Below are positions 7,201 through 14,890 of a stretch of DNA of 64,000 nt, piece by piece. How positions within the stretch are numbered: the stretch's first letter is position 1; each line of letters opens with the position of its first letter. This DNA comes from Microbacterium sp. ProA8 (lineage in GTDB: Bacteria > Actinomycetota > Actinomycetes > Actinomycetales > Microbacteriaceae), in contig NZ_CP157000.1 of the NCBI RefSeq assembly GCF_039905635.1, positions 558,001-622,000 of the forward strand, given 5' to 3'. The translations under genes and the position numbers were made by a program. The notes beneath the pieces are model-generated. The model did no database searches and was not told the DNA's origin. It worked only from the letters and a program-made list of their open reading frames with translations.

Positions 7201-9344
7201 TCGTCGACGGACCGCATGGCGTCCGCCGCCAGGCGGGCACCGCCGACAACCTCGGCTTCAACCAGAGCCTGCCGTCGACCTGCTTCCCGCCCGGCGTCGC
7301 GATGGGTGCCAGCTGGGATCCCGCGCTCATCCGCGAGATCGGCATCGCACTCGGCGAGGAGGCACGCGCGCTCGACGTCGACGTGATCCTCGGCCCCGCC
7401 ATCAACCTGAAGCGCTCACCGCTCGGCGGCCGGACGTTCGAGTACTTCTCGGAGGACCCGCTGCTGACAGGCGTGCTCGCCACGGCCTACGTGCAGGGCG
7501 TGCAGAGCACCGGCGTGGGCACCTCGCTCAAGCACTTCGCCGTGAACAATCAGGAGACCGAGCGGATGCGGGTCGACGCCCAGGTCGATGAGCGCGCCCT
7601 GCGCGAGCTCTACCTGTCGGCGTTCGAGCGCGTCGTCAAGGAAGCCGCCCCGACCACCGTGATGAGCGCGTACAACGCGATCAACGGCGTCTTCTCTTCG
7701 GAGAACCGCTGGCTGCTCACCGACCTGCTCCGCGACGAGTGGGGCTTCGACGGCCTGGTCGTGTCGGATTGGGGTGCCATCAAGGACAGGGTGGAAGCAC
7801 TCATGGCGGGGCTCGACCTCGAGATGCCCGGCACCGGGGACGAGGGCGCATCGGCGATCGTCGACGCCGTCCGGTCCGGCAGGCTCGACCGTTCCCTCGT
7901 CGAACGGAGCGTGGCCCGCCTCGCGCAGCTCGCCGACCGCACGGCGTCCGCCCACGCCGCGGGTCTGAGCTTCGACGCCGATGCGCATCACGCGCTCGCG
8001 CGCCGTGCGGCCGCGGCATCCGTCGTCCTGCTGCGCAATGAGCGCGCCACGCTTCCCCTCGCGATCGGGCAGCAGGTGGCCGTCATCGGCGAGTTCGCCG
8101 CGCGCCCGCAGTTCCAGGGCGGGGGCAGCTCGCACGTCAACCCGACACGTCTCGACATCCCCCTCGACGAGCTGCGTGCCGTGCTCGGCGACGCGAATGT
8201 CGCGTACGCGCCCGGCTACGCGAAGGGGACGGATGTTGTCAGTCGTGCGCTCCTCGACGAGGCGGTCGCCGCGGCAGCCGTTGCCGACGTCGCCGTCGTG
8301 TTCGTCGGGCTCTACGAGGAGGACCAGTCCGAAGGGTTCGACAGGGAGAGCATCGACCTGCCCGCCGCTCACGCCGCGGTCATCGAGGCGGTCACCGCGG
8401 TCGCGAAGCGCACGGTGATCGTGCTGTCCAACGGTGGTGTGGTCCACCTCGAGCCGTGGCACGACACGGTCGACGCCATCGTCGAGGGACTCGCGCTGGG
8501 ACAGGGCGTCGGCAAGGCGCTCGCGGACGTCCTCACGGGTGCGGTCAACCCGAGCGGTCGCCTCGCCGAGACGATCCCGCTGCGGCTCGAGGACACCCCG
8601 ACCTACCTGAGCTTCCCCGGCGAGGGACGCGTCTCGCGGTACGGCGAGGGGGTCTTCGTCGGCTACCGCTACTACACCTCCGCCGACCAGCCGGTGCGCT
8701 ATCCGTTCGGCCATGGGCTCAGCTACACGACGTTCGCGTACGAATCGCTCGAGGTCGCGGCATCCGGTGCAGACACCGCTGTGGCGCGCGTCACGGTGCG
8801 CAACACCGGCCCGTTCAGCGGTGCCGAAGTCGTGCAGTTCTACGTGGCGCCCGCGGCTTCGGGGGTGCGTCGCCCGGTCCGCGAGCTCGCTGGATTCGTG
8901 AAAGTGCAGCTGGATGCGGGGGCGTCGGCGACCGTCGAGATCGAGCTGGACCGGCGTTCCTTCGCCTTCTGGGATGCCGAGAAGGGGCGCTGGTGGGTCG
9001 AGCCCGGGAACTATGCGGTCGAGGTCGCGCGGTCTGCGCAGGCCGTCGAGTCCGTGCGGTCGATCGCCCTCCAGGGTGACAGCGACCTGCCCGAGCCGTT
9101 GACGCTCGACTCGACGGTAGGCGAGTGGTTCGGGCATCCGGTCGTCGGACCGGCGATGATGCAGGCGATGATGGCGAACGCCACGCCGGAGCAGCTGGCT
9201 GCAGCCGACGAGAACGCCAACATGCTGAAGATGGTCGAGTCCATGCCGATGGGGCAGTTCGCGCGGTTCCCGGGTGTGGAGATCCCCGACGAAGCGCTCG
9301 AGCAGCTGATCGCTCTGAGCCTCGCGGAGGCGGCTCCGCGCTGA
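4254..9344 (+). CDS. alpha-L-rhamnosidase (GH78)-beta-glucosidase (GH3) fusion protein
   Basis: One uninterrupted 1696-codon frame carries two complete glycoside hydrolases. Residues 1 to about 860 form a GH78 alpha-L-rhamnosidase: N-terminal beta domains, then the (alpha/alpha)6 core with the conserved acid-rich segment DCPQRDERLGWTGD (450-463) and the closing FNHYAFGAVADW motif. Residues 953-1696 form a GH3 enzyme with KHFAVNNQE and the nucleophile Asp1172 in GLVVSDWG, followed by the C-terminal GH3 and fibronectin-III-like domains. An Ala/Pro/Thr/Glu linker at about 940-952 joins them. Each enzyme ends in a similar helical tail (860-935 and 1618-1696). No signal peptide is seen, so it should be cytoplasmic. 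A rhamnosidase plus a beta-glucosidase is the pair of activities known as naringinase, so rhamnosyl-glucosides such as rutinosides are plausible substrates. Confidence 0.93.
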   Translation: MSLSVTPVRFEHHRDALGIGETRPRLSWIVETAPDGWRQAGYDLEERGGDVVRVDGEDSVLVPWPFEPLASRDRREVRVRVIGADGGASAWGAWASVEAGLLDAADWSAHLIGPTDAAIAAPRVRGAFEVRSAEVVRARVYASAHGVFQLELNGGRVGDDELAPGWTAYESRLRYVTYDVTGMLQPGANAVGAWLGDGWWRGFLGWDGRRELYGADLGVIVQLEIDYADGKRQTVGSDEAWRAGDGPIRSADLYNGEHFDARLHDRSWATASYDASAWAPAVIREFDTGVLVAPDGPPVRHIETVEVRSAITTRSGATILDFGQNLVGRLRLRVRGTAGDTITLRHAEVLEHGELATAPLRTAKATDTYVLAGSESEEWAPRFTFHGFRYAEVSGWPAGAEDVAQAVVAEVLHSDMERTGWFEASDPLVDRLHENVVWGMRGNFVDVPTDCPQRDERLGWTGDLQVFAPTAEYLYDSAGFLASWLKDLAAEQDRYGGTPSVIPARPVGYNGPMAAWSDAATVVPWTMYQASGDLGVLATQYASMVSWVDEVAAAAGENRIWDAGFQYGDWLDPTAPAGRPEAAQTCAEIVATAYFARSARIVAETAALLGRDDDASGYGALADEVRAAFHREYVARSGRLLSDSATAYALALQFDLIGSGAERARAAARLAQIVKENRYRISTGFVGTPLICDALSANGHADTAYRLLLQTESPSWLYSVKLGATTIWERWDSLLPDGTVNPSGMTSFNHYAFGAVADWMHRVVAGLAPAAPGYRRLRVAPQPPRRGLTSARACLRTPYGVAATAWVLEDGMLRLTVTVPVGVTAEVVLPSGATRELSHGEHSVEEPFEIETETRKTITVDTPLGEIVDHPQAMAVLTGVITKHIPEAAEHMSAGLRGQEQLTPRQISGMLPRPDGVLHDLERGFAAVSAGDEIPLDVITAPERTAPEPTAADEVDLEAKAALLSGRDFWSTREGEGIRSLVLVDGPHGVRRQAGTADNLGFNQSLPSTCFPPGVAMGASWDPALIREIGIALGEEARALDVDVILGPAINLKRSPLGGRTFEYFSEDPLLTGVLATAYVQGVQSTGVGTSLKHFAVNNQETERMRVDAQVDERALRELYLSAFERVVKEAAPTTVMSAYNAINGVFSSENRWLLTDLLRDEWGFDGLVVSDWGAIKDRVEALMAGLDLEMPGTGDEGASAIVDAVRSGRLDRSLVERSVARLAQLADRTASAHAAGLSFDADAHHALARRAAAASVVLLRNERATLPLAIGQQVAVIGEFAARPQFQGGGSSHVNPTRLDIPLDELRAVLGDANVAYAPGYAKGTDVVSRALLDEAVAAAAVADVAVVFVGLYEEDQSEGFDRESIDLPAAHAAVIEAVTAVAKRTVIVLSNGGVVHLEPWHDTVDAIVEGLALGQGVGKALADVLTGAVNPSGRLAETIPLRLEDTPTYLSFPGEGRVSRYGEGVFVGYRYYTSADQPVRYPFGHGLSYTTFAYESLEVAASGADTAVARVTVRNTGPFSGAEVVQFYVAPAASGVRRPVRELAGFVKVQLDAGASATVEIELDRRSFAFWDAEKGRWWVEPGNYAVEVARSAQAVESVRSIALQGDSDLPEPLTLDSTVGEWFGHPVVGPAMMQAMMANATPEQLAAADENANMLKMVESMPMGQFARFPGVEIPDEALEQLIALSLAEAAPR

Positions 9345-9456
9345 CCGAGGCGCGTCTGCCGCGGCGACATCTCCACGCGCTCAGGACCGCCCCACGAGGA
9401 GAAGCACAGGAGACGGCTCTCGCGCAAGCCCCGTGATCGCCGCACCCCAGCGTGCC

Positions 9457-9462
9457 TAGCAT
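9457..9462 (+). promoter_or_regulatory. -10-like hexamer of a possible leaderless start
   Basis: TAGCAT ends six bases before an ATG at 9469, the spacing seen at other leaderless-looking starts in this window. It is the main reason to consider the small frame that follows. Confidence 0.35.
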
Positions 9463-9468
9463 CGCCAC

Positions 9469-9669
9469 ATGACCGCCCCTGACACCGGGCGTCGGGATCG
9501 TGGTGTGCCCGACGCAGAGGCCCCGCAGCAGGCGAGCAAGCGGTTGCGGGGCGCCGACGCAGAGACGTATAGTCACTGGCGTGTGGTAACGATGCCACAT
9601 ATCGACGTGGAGACCGACATGACGGACACGATTCGTCCGCGGACCTCGCTGAGCGAGGACACGCGATGA
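9469..9669 (+). CDS. small open frame ahead of the ABC operon, doubtful
   Basis: A 66-codon frame starts at ATG 9469, six bases after TAGCAT, and its TGA overlaps the ATG of the first permease (ATGA at 9666-9669). It has no recognisable domain. A stronger promoter and operator lie inside it (9544-9599), which argues against the full-length product. An internal in-frame ATG at 9620, preceded by GGAG, would give a 16-residue leader peptide (MTDTIRPRTSLSEDTR) read from that internal promoter and coupled to the permease. Either product, or neither, may be made. Confidence 0.25.
   Translation: MTAPDTGRRDRGVPDAEAPQQASKRLRGADAETYSHWRVVTMPHIDVETDMTDTIRPRTSLSEDTR
9544..9599 (+). promoter_or_regulatory. 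promoter and LacI-type operator of the ABC operon
   Basis: TTGCGG (9544-9549) and TATAGT (9568-9573), 18 bases apart, make a sigma-70-like promoter. Immediately downstream TGTGGTAACGATGCCACA (9582-9599) is an imperfect 18-bp palindrome with a central CG and 5-bp perfect arms, typical of LacI-family operators. It would cover the transcription start, so repression is the likely mode. Its sequence differs from the operators at 2813-2869, so a different regulator probably binds it. Confidence 0.6.
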
Positions 9670-10685
9670 GCATCACGACGCCGCAGAACGACGCCGTGGT
9701 GGAGGCGCTGCACGAGGCGTCGGAGGGGCGGGAGAGTCGTGGTCGCGCGCGCCTTCGCCGCAGCGAACGGCCACCCAAGGTCAAGGTCCATTACGACAAG
9801 CGCGAGGCGCTGGCCGGCTACATGTTCATCCTGCCGTGGATCATCGGCTTCCTCGTCTTCACGGCGGGCGCGATGGTGTACAGCCTGTACATCTCATTCA
9901 GCAACTACAACCTCGCTACGAACACGGCCAGCCCGGTGGGCTTCGAGAACTACGCCAGGCTCTTCGAAGACCCCCGAGTGGGCGTCGCGCTGGCCAACAC
10001 GCTCTTCTACGTCGTGATGGCGGTGCCGCTCGAGATCATCTTCGCCCTGATCCTCGCGATGCTGCTGGACCGCGCGGCGCGGGCGACGGCGGGCTTCTGG
10101 CGCACGCTCTACTACCTGCCGAAGATGACGCCCGCCGTGGCGACGGCCGCGGTCTTCTTCCTCATGCTCAACGGCAACACCGGTGCGATCAACCAGTTCC
10201 TCCGGTTCTTCGGCATCGAGGGCCCGCAGTGGCTCGTCGACCCGGCCTGGGTGAAGCCGAGCATCGTGATCATGACGCTGTGGACGGTCGCCGGCACCAT
10301 GGTGATCTTCCTCGCGGCGCTGAAGAACGTGCCGCAGGAGCTCTACGAAGTCGCGTCGCTCGACGGCGCCGGTCCGGTCCGCAAGTTCTTCTCGATCACC
10401 CTGCCGATGATCTCGGGCGCGATGTTCTTCAACGTCATCGTGCTCTCGATCGCCGCGTTCCAGGTGTTCGACCAGGCCTTCCTGCTGTTCTGGCGAGATC
10501 AGAGCAACTCCTCGCCCGAGGCATCCCTGTTCTACGCGATCTATCTGTTCCAGCAGGCGTTCCGTCAGTTCAACTTCGGCTTCGCCGCCGCCATGGCCTG
10601 GCTGCTCTTCGTGATCATCATGATCATCACGGTCATCCAGGTGAAGTTCGGCAACCGATTCGTCTACTACGAGGGGGATCGCTGA
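9666..10685 (+). CDS. carbohydrate ABC transporter permease (MalF/UgpA type)
   Basis: 339-residue inner component of a CUT1 sugar importer. After a basic, charged N-terminus of about 40 residues come roughly six membrane spans (first: YMFILPWIIGFLVF). The EAA loop that docks the ATPase is visible as ELYEVASLDGAGPVRKFF (about residues 227-244). GAGG lies eight bases before the ATG. It overlaps the second permease by one base. No ATPase gene is present in the operon. The substrate is probably an oligosaccharide; the neighbouring GH78-GH3 gene is suggestive but sits under a different operator. Confidence 0.93.
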   Translation: MSITTPQNDAVVEALHEASEGRESRGRARLRRSERPPKVKVHYDKREALAGYMFILPWIIGFLVFTAGAMVYSLYISFSNYNLATNTASPVGFENYARLFEDPRVGVALANTLFYVVMAVPLEIIFALILAMLLDRAARATAGFWRTLYYLPKMTPAVATAAVFFLMLNGNTGAINQFLRFFGIEGPQWLVDPAWVKPSIVIMTLWTVAGTMVIFLAALKNVPQELYEVASLDGAGPVRKFFSITLPMISGAMFFNVIVLSIAAFQVFDQAFLLFWRDQSNSSPEASLFYAIYLFQQAFRQFNFGFAAAMAWLLFVIIMIITVIQVKFGNRFVYYEGDR

Positions 10686-11635
10686 TGTCGGCATCGCTGC
10701 AGACTCCGGGCGTCGCCCGGCCCGTTCCCGAGGCGGCGGCCGCCGCGGTCGCGGCACCTCAGCGCTCGCGCTGGCGTCGCCGCTTCGCCCGCCCCAAGTC
10801 GCTCGTGGGGCGCATCTTCCTGTCGATCGCCCTGATCGGCTTCGGGATTCTCTTCCTCTACCCCTTCGTCTGGCTGCTGTCGGCGAGCCTGAAGCCGCGC
10901 GGCGAGGTGTTCGACAACGCGCTCATCCCCAAGACGTGGATGCCCGAGAACTACGTCGAGGTGTGGAACCAGCTTCCCCTCCTCAGCTGGATGTGGAACA
11001 GCGTCGCCATCGCGGTCCTGGCGGCCGGAACCGTGGCGATCTCGAGTTCGATCGTCGCTTTCGGGTTCGCCTACTTCAAGTTCCCCGGTCGCACCCTGCT
11101 CTTCGGTTTCGTGCTCGCCACGATGATGCTGCCCGGCGCCGTCACCATGATCCCGATCTACCTGATCTGGAAGGAGACGGGACTCCTCGGCACGTGGGTG
11201 CCGCTCTGGGGGATGAACCTGTTCGGCTCGGCGTTCTACATCTTCTTGCAGCGCCAGTTCTATCTGGGGCTCCCCAAGGAGCTGTTCGAAGCGGCGCGGC
11301 TCGACGGTGCGAGCTACTGGGGGCTGTTCTGGCGCATCGCGATGCCGCTGTCGATCCCGTCGTTCATCATCGTGTTCCTCTTCGAGTTCCAGGCCAGCTG
11401 GAACAACCTGCAGGCTGCCCTGATCTACCTCAACGCCGGCTCGGTCGACGAGTTCACCGCGCCGCTGGGGATCGCCTACGCCATGACGAAATACAGCCCG
11501 ACCGCGGGAGGTCAGGGCGACTACCAGTACGTCATGGTGGCGTCGTTCCTCGTCACGCTGCCGATGCTGATCATCTTCGCGTTCGGGCAGCGGTACTTCA
11601 TCGAGGGGGTGGCGACGCAGGGCAGGAAGGGATGA
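10685..11635 (+). CDS. carbohydrate ABC transporter permease (MalG/UgpE type)
   Basis: 316-residue partner of the preceding permease. The start overlaps the previous stop as TGATG. An Ala/Arg-rich N-terminal tail precedes about six membrane spans (first: LIGFGILFLYPFVWLL). The EAA loop reads ELFEAARLDGASYWGLFWRI, followed by MPLSIPSFI. The C-terminus ends in the GVATQGRKG motif common in MalG homologues. It forms the translocation channel with the product of the gene before it. Confidence 0.93.
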   Translation: MSASLQTPGVARPVPEAAAAAVAAPQRSRWRRRFARPKSLVGRIFLSIALIGFGILFLYPFVWLLSASLKPRGEVFDNALIPKTWMPENYVEVWNQLPLLSWMWNSVAIAVLAAGTVAISSSIVAFGFAYFKFPGRTLLFGFVLATMMLPGAVTMIPIYLIWKETGLLGTWVPLWGMNLFGSAFYIFLQRQFYLGLPKELFEAARLDGASYWGLFWRIAMPLSIPSFIIVFLFEFQASWNNLQAALIYLNAGSVDEFTAPLGIAYAMTKYSPTAGGQGDYQYVMVASFLVTLPMLIIFAFGQRYFIEGVATQGRKG

Positions 11636-11704
11636 GACGGATGCCGCGGCGCGGCTGATCTCGTTCCAGAACGTACACACAACACCGGATCGAAAGGGAA
11701 ACCG

Positions 11705-13072
11705 ATGCGCAAGCGCTTGATCGGAATCGCCGCACTCGCGGCATCCGCTGTCCTCCTCGCCGGCTGCGGAGGCGGTGGGAACGGCGGCGGCGGCACTGGC
11801 GGTGACGTGGACTTCGAGGCCGAGCCCACCGGCGCGATGTCGGCATGGGGCTTCGAGAACGCCGACGACGTCGGCCAGTCGCGCCTCGACTACGCCGAGG
11901 AGCAGCTGAGCGACGTCGAGGTCGAACTCGACGCGACCGCGTTCGACGCTCAGAAGTTCACCACGCGCATCGCGAGCGGCGACGTGCCCGACGTCGTGCA
12001 GATGGATCGGCGCTACGTGACGCAGTACGCGGCACAGGACCTCATCATCCCGCTCGATGCGTGCTTCGAAGCGCACGACGTGACGCCCGACGACTACTGG
12101 TACCCGTTCGTCGTGGACGATGTGCGTTACGACGACGGCGTCTGGGCGGTGCCGCAGTTCTACCAGCCGCCGGCGATCATGCTGAACAAGCGCGTGATGG
12201 ACGAGGCGGGCGTCACCACCGAGGAGATCGACACGTCCAACCCCGAGGCGCTCCTTGGGGCGATCGGCAAGATGTACCAGGAGTCGGGCGGCGTCCCCTC
12301 GCGCCTCGGGTTCGACCCGGTCTCGACCGGTCAGGGCGCGCTGTGGATCCTCGGCATGGGCGGTCAGCTCATCGACGACGAGGGCGCGCCCACGCTCGAC
12401 GACCCGAGCAACATCGCCGGCATCGACATGCTCAAGCAGATCAACGACGCGCAGGGCGGCTACGCCTCGGTGAAGAGCTTCACCGACTCGTTCGACACGT
12501 TCGGAGAGAACAACCAGTTCGTCGCCGACCAGGTGGGCGCGCAGGTGAACGCCCAGTGGTACCCGAACGTCCTGTCGCCGTACGTGGACCAGATCCAGAT
12601 CGAGGCGGTGCCGTTCAAGAACAGCGACGGCGAACCCTTCTCCGTCGCAGGCGGCACGGCGTTCGTGATCCCGGCCGGTGCGGAGAACCCCGCCGCGGCG
12701 TGCGCGTGGATGATCAACCTGACCAGCGAGGACGCGTGGAACGCGGCCGGTGAGGCCCGCGCCGCGACGCGCGAGGAGGACGGCGGCATCAACACCGGCC
12801 TGTTCACCGGCTCGCCGGGCCCGGACCAGTCGATCCGTGAGCAGTACGTCGTGGAGAGCGGCAACGCCGGGTTCGACCAGACCATCTCGACGTACTACGA
12901 CGTGCTGGATTACGGCCAGTCGTTCGGCTCCTCGCCCGCCGGGCAGGACATCCAGAACGAGCTGAACAACGCCATCACGGCGGCGCTCCTGGGCGACAAG
13001 ACGCCCGAGGAGGCCCTGGCCGACGCGCAGGAGGCGGCCATGCGGGCGTACGACAACGCGAACGCCGGCTGA
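11705..13072 (+). CDS. ABC sugar-binding lipoprotein
   Basis: 455-residue extracellular solute-binding protein (family 1). It has a lipoprotein signal with lipobox LLAGC (Cys21), then a Gly-rich linker and the bilobed binding fold. GAAAGGG lies a few bases before ATG 11705. It is the last gene of the ABC operon, 69 bases after the second permease, and is followed by a UUCG-loop terminator. It captures the sugar and delivers it to the two permeases. The substrate is not evident from the sequence. Confidence 0.92.
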   Translation: MRKRLIGIAALAASAVLLAGCGGGGNGGGGTGGDVDFEAEPTGAMSAWGFENADDVGQSRLDYAEEQLSDVEVELDATAFDAQKFTTRIASGDVPDVVQMDRRYVTQYAAQDLIIPLDACFEAHDVTPDDYWYPFVVDDVRYDDGVWAVPQFYQPPAIMLNKRVMDEAGVTTEEIDTSNPEALLGAIGKMYQESGGVPSRLGFDPVSTGQGALWILGMGGQLIDDEGAPTLDDPSNIAGIDMLKQINDAQGGYASVKSFTDSFDTFGENNQFVADQVGAQVNAQWYPNVLSPYVDQIQIEAVPFKNSDGEPFSVAGGTAFVIPAGAENPAAACAWMINLTSEDAWNAAGEARAATREEDGGINTGLFTGSPGPDQSIREQYVVESGNAGFDQTISTYYDVLDYGQSFGSSPAGQDIQNELNNAITAALLGDKTPEEALADAQEAAMRAYDNANAG

Positions 13073-13102
13073 CCCACAGCGCGCAGTCCTTCGGGGGGAC
13101 GT

Positions 13103-13128
13103 GGCGGGTCGACTTCGGTCGGCCCGCC
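13103..13128 (+). terminator. terminator with UUCG tetraloop
   Basis: An 11-bp stem (13103-13113 with 13118-13128, one G-U pair) closes on a TTCG tetraloop and is followed by CTTCCT. It lies 30 bases after the binding-protein stop and should end the ABC operon transcript. Confidence 0.7.
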
Positions 13129-13261
13129 CTTCCTCGTGCGCGGCGGCGGGTGCGGCGGATGCGGCAGCGGGTGCGCTTAGCGAAACCGGAGCGCCGGTCG
13201 CAACCCCCTGCAGGGTGCGAGGGCGGATGCCTAGGCTCGCGGCATCCGGAAAGGAGATCGT

Positions 13262-13744
13262 ATGTCCCAGACCACGCTCGAATCCCCCGCCGACCTGCTG
13301 CGCTTCCAGTTGCGCGTCGCCATGACGATGGAGGAGGACTCCCTCGCGGCGCTCGGCGAGCTGGAGCAGGCCGCCAGCTCAGCGGACGTCAAGAAGATGT
13401 TCCGCCACCACGCCGACGAGACGAAGGAGCAGATCGAGAACCTCCGCAAGGTGTTCCAGGTGCTCGAACTGCCCGAGTCCACGGCGGCGTCGCCGAGCAC
13501 GAAGGGGATCGCGAAGCAGGCCGAGTCGCTCATCCAGCGCTCCGCGCCCGCGCTGCGCGACCAGGTCACGCTGTCGGCCGCCCTCGGGAACGAGCACTAC
13601 GAGATCTCGGCATACCAGTCGCTCATCCTCGCGACCCGCGCCCAGGGAGCGGTCGATGCGGTCACCCTGCTGACCGCCAACCTCGACCAGGAGACGCACA
13701 CCAGCGAGGAGCTGCAGCAGAAGCTGCAAGAGCTCGTCGGCTGA
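13262..13744 (+). CDS. DUF892 (YciE/YciF-like) ferritin-like protein
   Basis: 160-residue, almost entirely helical protein of the DUF892 family, a ferritin-like four-helix bundle associated with stress responses in other bacteria. The sequence opens with SPADLLRFQLRVAMTMEEDS. Candidate metal-site Glu and His residues recur at helix positions (for example MFRHHADETKEQ and GNEHYEISAYQ). AAGGAG sits six bases before the ATG, and a TAGGCT hexamer at 13232 could be its -10 box. It is monocistronic, closed by the hairpin at 13754-13794. Confidence 0.85.
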   Translation: MSQTTLESPADLLRFQLRVAMTMEEDSLAALGELEQAASSADVKKMFRHHADETKEQIENLRKVFQVLELPESTAASPSTKGIAKQAESLIQRSAPALRDQVTLSAALGNEHYEISAYQSLILATRAQGAVDAVTLLTANLDQETHTSEELQQKLQELVG

Positions 13745-13753
13745 TCACCGATC

Positions 13754-13794
13754 ACTGGCTCTGGCCGCGACGCTGCGTCGCGGTCAGAGCCAGT
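13754..13794. terminator. bidirectional terminator, 20-bp stem
   Basis: A 20-bp stem (13754-13773 with 13775-13794, one G-U pair) lies between the convergent DUF892 and CorA genes. The right arm contains the CorA stop codon (13784-13786). It is the longest simple hairpin in the window. Confidence 0.75.
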
Positions 13795-14782
13795 GGCGTC
13801 TGCGGAAGACCCAGTACAGCGTGAGGCTCGTGGCCGCCATCAGGGCCAGCGCCATCGGGTAGCCGAGCGGCCACTCCAGTTCGGGCATGTACGTGAAGTT
13901 CATGCCGTAGATCGTGCCGACGAGCGTCGGACCGAAGAGGATGGCCGCCCAGCCCGAGATCTTCTTCACCTGCTCGTTCTGCAGCAGCGCGGTGTCGGTC
14001 TGGCGCTGCGTCACGATCGTCGCGTTCACCGTCAGGGTGTTGTCGAGGATCGAGCGGAACGCGGAGGTCTTGTCGATGATCCGCAGCGTGTGGTCGTGCA
14101 CGTCGCGCAGCGACCGCTGCAGTTCGAGGTCGACCTCGTACTTCGGCGCCCCGCGCTGGAGGGCGTCGAGCATGTCGGCGAGCGGCGTCACCGCGCGCTG
14201 CAGCGTGATCACCTCGCGCGACAGGTCGTAGATGCGCTTCGAGAGTGTGACCCCGCCGTTCTCGAACAGCGCGTCCTCGATCTCGTCGATGTCGTTCTCG
14301 ACGCCCTCGACCACCGGGGTGTACTCATCGACGACCTCGTCGAGGATCGCGTACAGCACGGCCTCCGGCCCGCGCGCGAGCAGTTCGGGGTCACCCTCCA
14401 TGCGCCGGCGCACCCGACTCAGGTCGGGCGACTCGGCGTGGCGGATCGTCACGATGAAGTCGGGGCCGACGAACACGTGCAGCTCGCCGAACTCCACCGT
14501 CTCGGTCTCATCGATGTACCGGGCGGGGCGGAGCACGACGAACAGGATGTCGCCGTAGCGCTCCAGCTTCGAACGCTGGTGACCGGTGAGGGCGTCTTCG
14601 ACAGCCAGCGGGTGCAGCGAGAACTCGTCGGCGACCTGCGCGATCTCCTCGGCGGTGGGGCGGAACATCCCGATCCAGGCCATCCCATGGTGCTCGCGCG
14701 TGTACTCGAACGTCTCGGTGAGGCTCGTCGGATTCTGGATCCGCTGTCCGGCGACGTACACGCCGTTGTCGACGATGGGCAT
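13784..14782 (-). CDS. corA: CorA-family magnesium/cobalt transport protein
   Basis: 332-residue CorA channel. A large cytoplasmic domain rich in acidic and helical sequence is followed by two C-terminal membrane spans. The selectivity motif YGMNF ends the first span and is followed by the periplasmic loop TYMPELEWPLGYP. The protein ends in a basic cytoplasmic tail (RRRHWL). ATG 14782 is chosen because GGAGG lies eight bases upstream and the family fold begins there; the frame stays open far upstream but that is high-GC read-through. Likely function is Mg2+ uptake at the plasma membrane. It is monocistronic, with the stop codon inside the shared terminator. Confidence 0.93.
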   Translation of the reverse strand: MPIVDNGVYVAGQRIQNPTSLTETFEYTREHHGMAWIGMFRPTAEEIAQVADEFSLHPLAVEDALTGHQRSKLERYGDILFVVLRPARYIDETETVEFGELHVFVGPDFIVTIRHAESPDLSRVRRRMEGDPELLARGPEAVLYAILDEVVDEYTPVVEGVENDIDEIEDALFENGGVTLSKRIYDLSREVITLQRAVTPLADMLDALQRGAPKYEVDLELQRSLRDVHDHTLRIIDKTSAFRSILDNTLTVNATIVTQRQTDTALLQNEQVKKISGWAAILFGPTLVGTIYGMNFTYMPELEWPLGYPMALALMAATSLTLYWVFRRRHWL

Positions 14783-14878
14783 CCGGCAATCCTCCCTCGC
14801 CGCCGGGCACCCGGCAACGATCCTCACAGTACCCAGACGGACGGATGCCGCACTCTGCGCCACGTCGGCGGCCCTGGG

Positions 14879-14884
14879 TACTCT
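14879..14884 (+). promoter_or_regulatory. -10 hexamer of a leaderless gene
   Basis: TACTCT ends six bases before ATG 14891, and no Shine-Dalgarno sequence precedes that ATG. This fits transcription starting at the start codon. Confidence 0.5.
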
Positions 14885-14890
14885 GCCCTC

